Shown here: one piece after another, positions 5,074-5,356 of the stretch | How the letters are laid out: each line of letters starts with the position of its first letter | Numbering within the stretch: the stretch's first letter is position 1 | Source of the DNA: Xanthomonas translucens pv. translucens DSM 18974 | GTDB lineage: Bacteria; Pseudomonadota; Gammaproteobacteria; Xanthomonadales; Xanthomonadaceae | Length of the DNA stretch: 5,356 nt | Assembly (NCBI RefSeq): GCF_000331775.1 | Contig: NZ_CAPJ01000502.1 | Location: 1 to 5,356 of the forward strand | Direction: 5' to 3' | Program-made: the position numbers and the translations under genes | Notes under the pieces: generated by a model | The model's database searches: none | Seen by the model: the letters and a program-made list of their open reading frames with translations, nothing else | Told to the model about the DNA's origin: nothing

Positions 5074-5095
5074 TGGTGATGCATCCCGGCGTACG

Positions 5096-5356
5096 TCACT
5101 TCTCGAACGACAGTTCATAGGACAGGTACAGCGGTGCCTGCGGCGGGACCAGCAACGGGCGCTTGCCCAGGAAGCGCTCCAGGCACAGCGCCAGCGGCGT
5201 GGTGCCGTTGCGCCAGCTGGCGCCGACGCTGCCGTCGGCCTGCAGCTGGACCACGATGGTGAACGGCGAGGTGTCCGGGCGCGGTGTGGCGCAGCTGGCC
5301 ACGCCCTCGTCCAGCGCCGCGCGTTGCAGCGCCTGCAGGCGCTCGGCCAGCGCGCC
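5096..5356 (-). CDS. Unknown protein, C-terminal 86 residues
   Basis: The frame is open from the right edge of the window to the TGA at 5098-5096; the start lies outside. The GTG at 5302-5300 is in frame but internal: coding sequence (ALAERLQALQRAALDEGVAS) continues upstream of it. The visible part has a helical Leu/Ala/Gln-rich piece, then alternating strand-like segments (TIVVQLQADGSV, PLYLSYELSFEK) and two cysteines, one in VASCATP and one in LALCLERFLG. This pattern of a variable strand, GTTPLALCLERFL, a Pro-rich turn and a closing strand recalls small periplasmic C-terminal domains such as TonB/AgmX-type ones, but that is a weak resemblance, not an assignment. It lies upstream of fpr on the same strand with 97 bases between, and the inverted repeat in that gap suggests fpr is transcribed separately. 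Confidence 0.65.
   Translation of the reverse strand, partial: GALAERLQALQRAALDEGVASCATPRPDTSPFTIVVQLQADGSVGASWRNGTTPLALCLERFLGKRPLLVPPQAPLYLSYELSFEK

Noticed and set aside
4177..5079. A 300-codon open frame on the plus strand opposite fpr
   Set aside because: Antisense shadow of fpr, which shows all FAD and NADP motifs on the minus strand. The plus-strand product is low-complexity Gln/Val/Ala-rich with no recognisable domain.
1..5356. A new multi-gene system such as defence, a toxin pair, a biosynthetic cluster or a CRISPR array
   Set aside because: The intact genes belong to unrelated common families on alternating strands. There are no spaced direct repeats, transposase, integrase or paired small toxin-antitoxin genes in the window.

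Overview
The window is GC-rich DNA with strong G/C preference at third codon positions. It most resembles a member of the Xanthomonadaceae (Xanthomonas, Stenotrophomonas or a close relative). This rests on the style of the proteins, and on GTAG-headed short palindromic repeats with a GCGGCT-TC-AGCCGC core, which I associate with that family. It is an inference; no database was searched.

Layout from left to right. (1) The C-terminal 256 residues of an envelope-type DUF3298/RsiV-like protein (+), preceded by an Ala/Pro-rich linker. (2) About 480 bases without an intact gene. They contain the decayed 3' end of a cyclopropane-fatty-acid synthase gene (cfa), interrupted by an in-frame TAG and a frameshift. 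(3) An intact MarR/EmrR-type regulator (+) with no operon partner. (4) A convincing rho-independent terminator (- strand) serving a broken M3-family peptidyl-dipeptidase gene (dcp, -). That gene carries a large internal deletion, a Trp-to-stop change and a small frameshift, but the zinc-site codons survive. (5) A two-gene + strand unit: a 53-residue unknown protein, then a Cys-type glutathione peroxidase starting 4 bases after its stop. (6) A 250-base convergent intergenic region holding four REP-like elements in alternating orientation. The first two form a 25-bp-arm inverted repeat. (7) A ferredoxin-NADP+ reductase (fpr, -) with a perfect 9-bp inverted repeat just upstream that resembles an operator, possibly Fur-like. 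(8) The C-terminal part of an unrecognised protein (-) running off the right edge.

The intact genes have a redox flavour: a probably thioredoxin-dependent peroxidase faces a flavin NADPH:ferredoxin reductase. They are on opposite strands and separated by repeats, so no shared operon is implied. The left half records gene decay: two genes broken by several independent lesions flank an intact regulator. I see no tRNA or rRNA gene, CRISPR array, insertion sequence or toxin-antitoxin pair, and nothing that amounts to a new multi-gene system.
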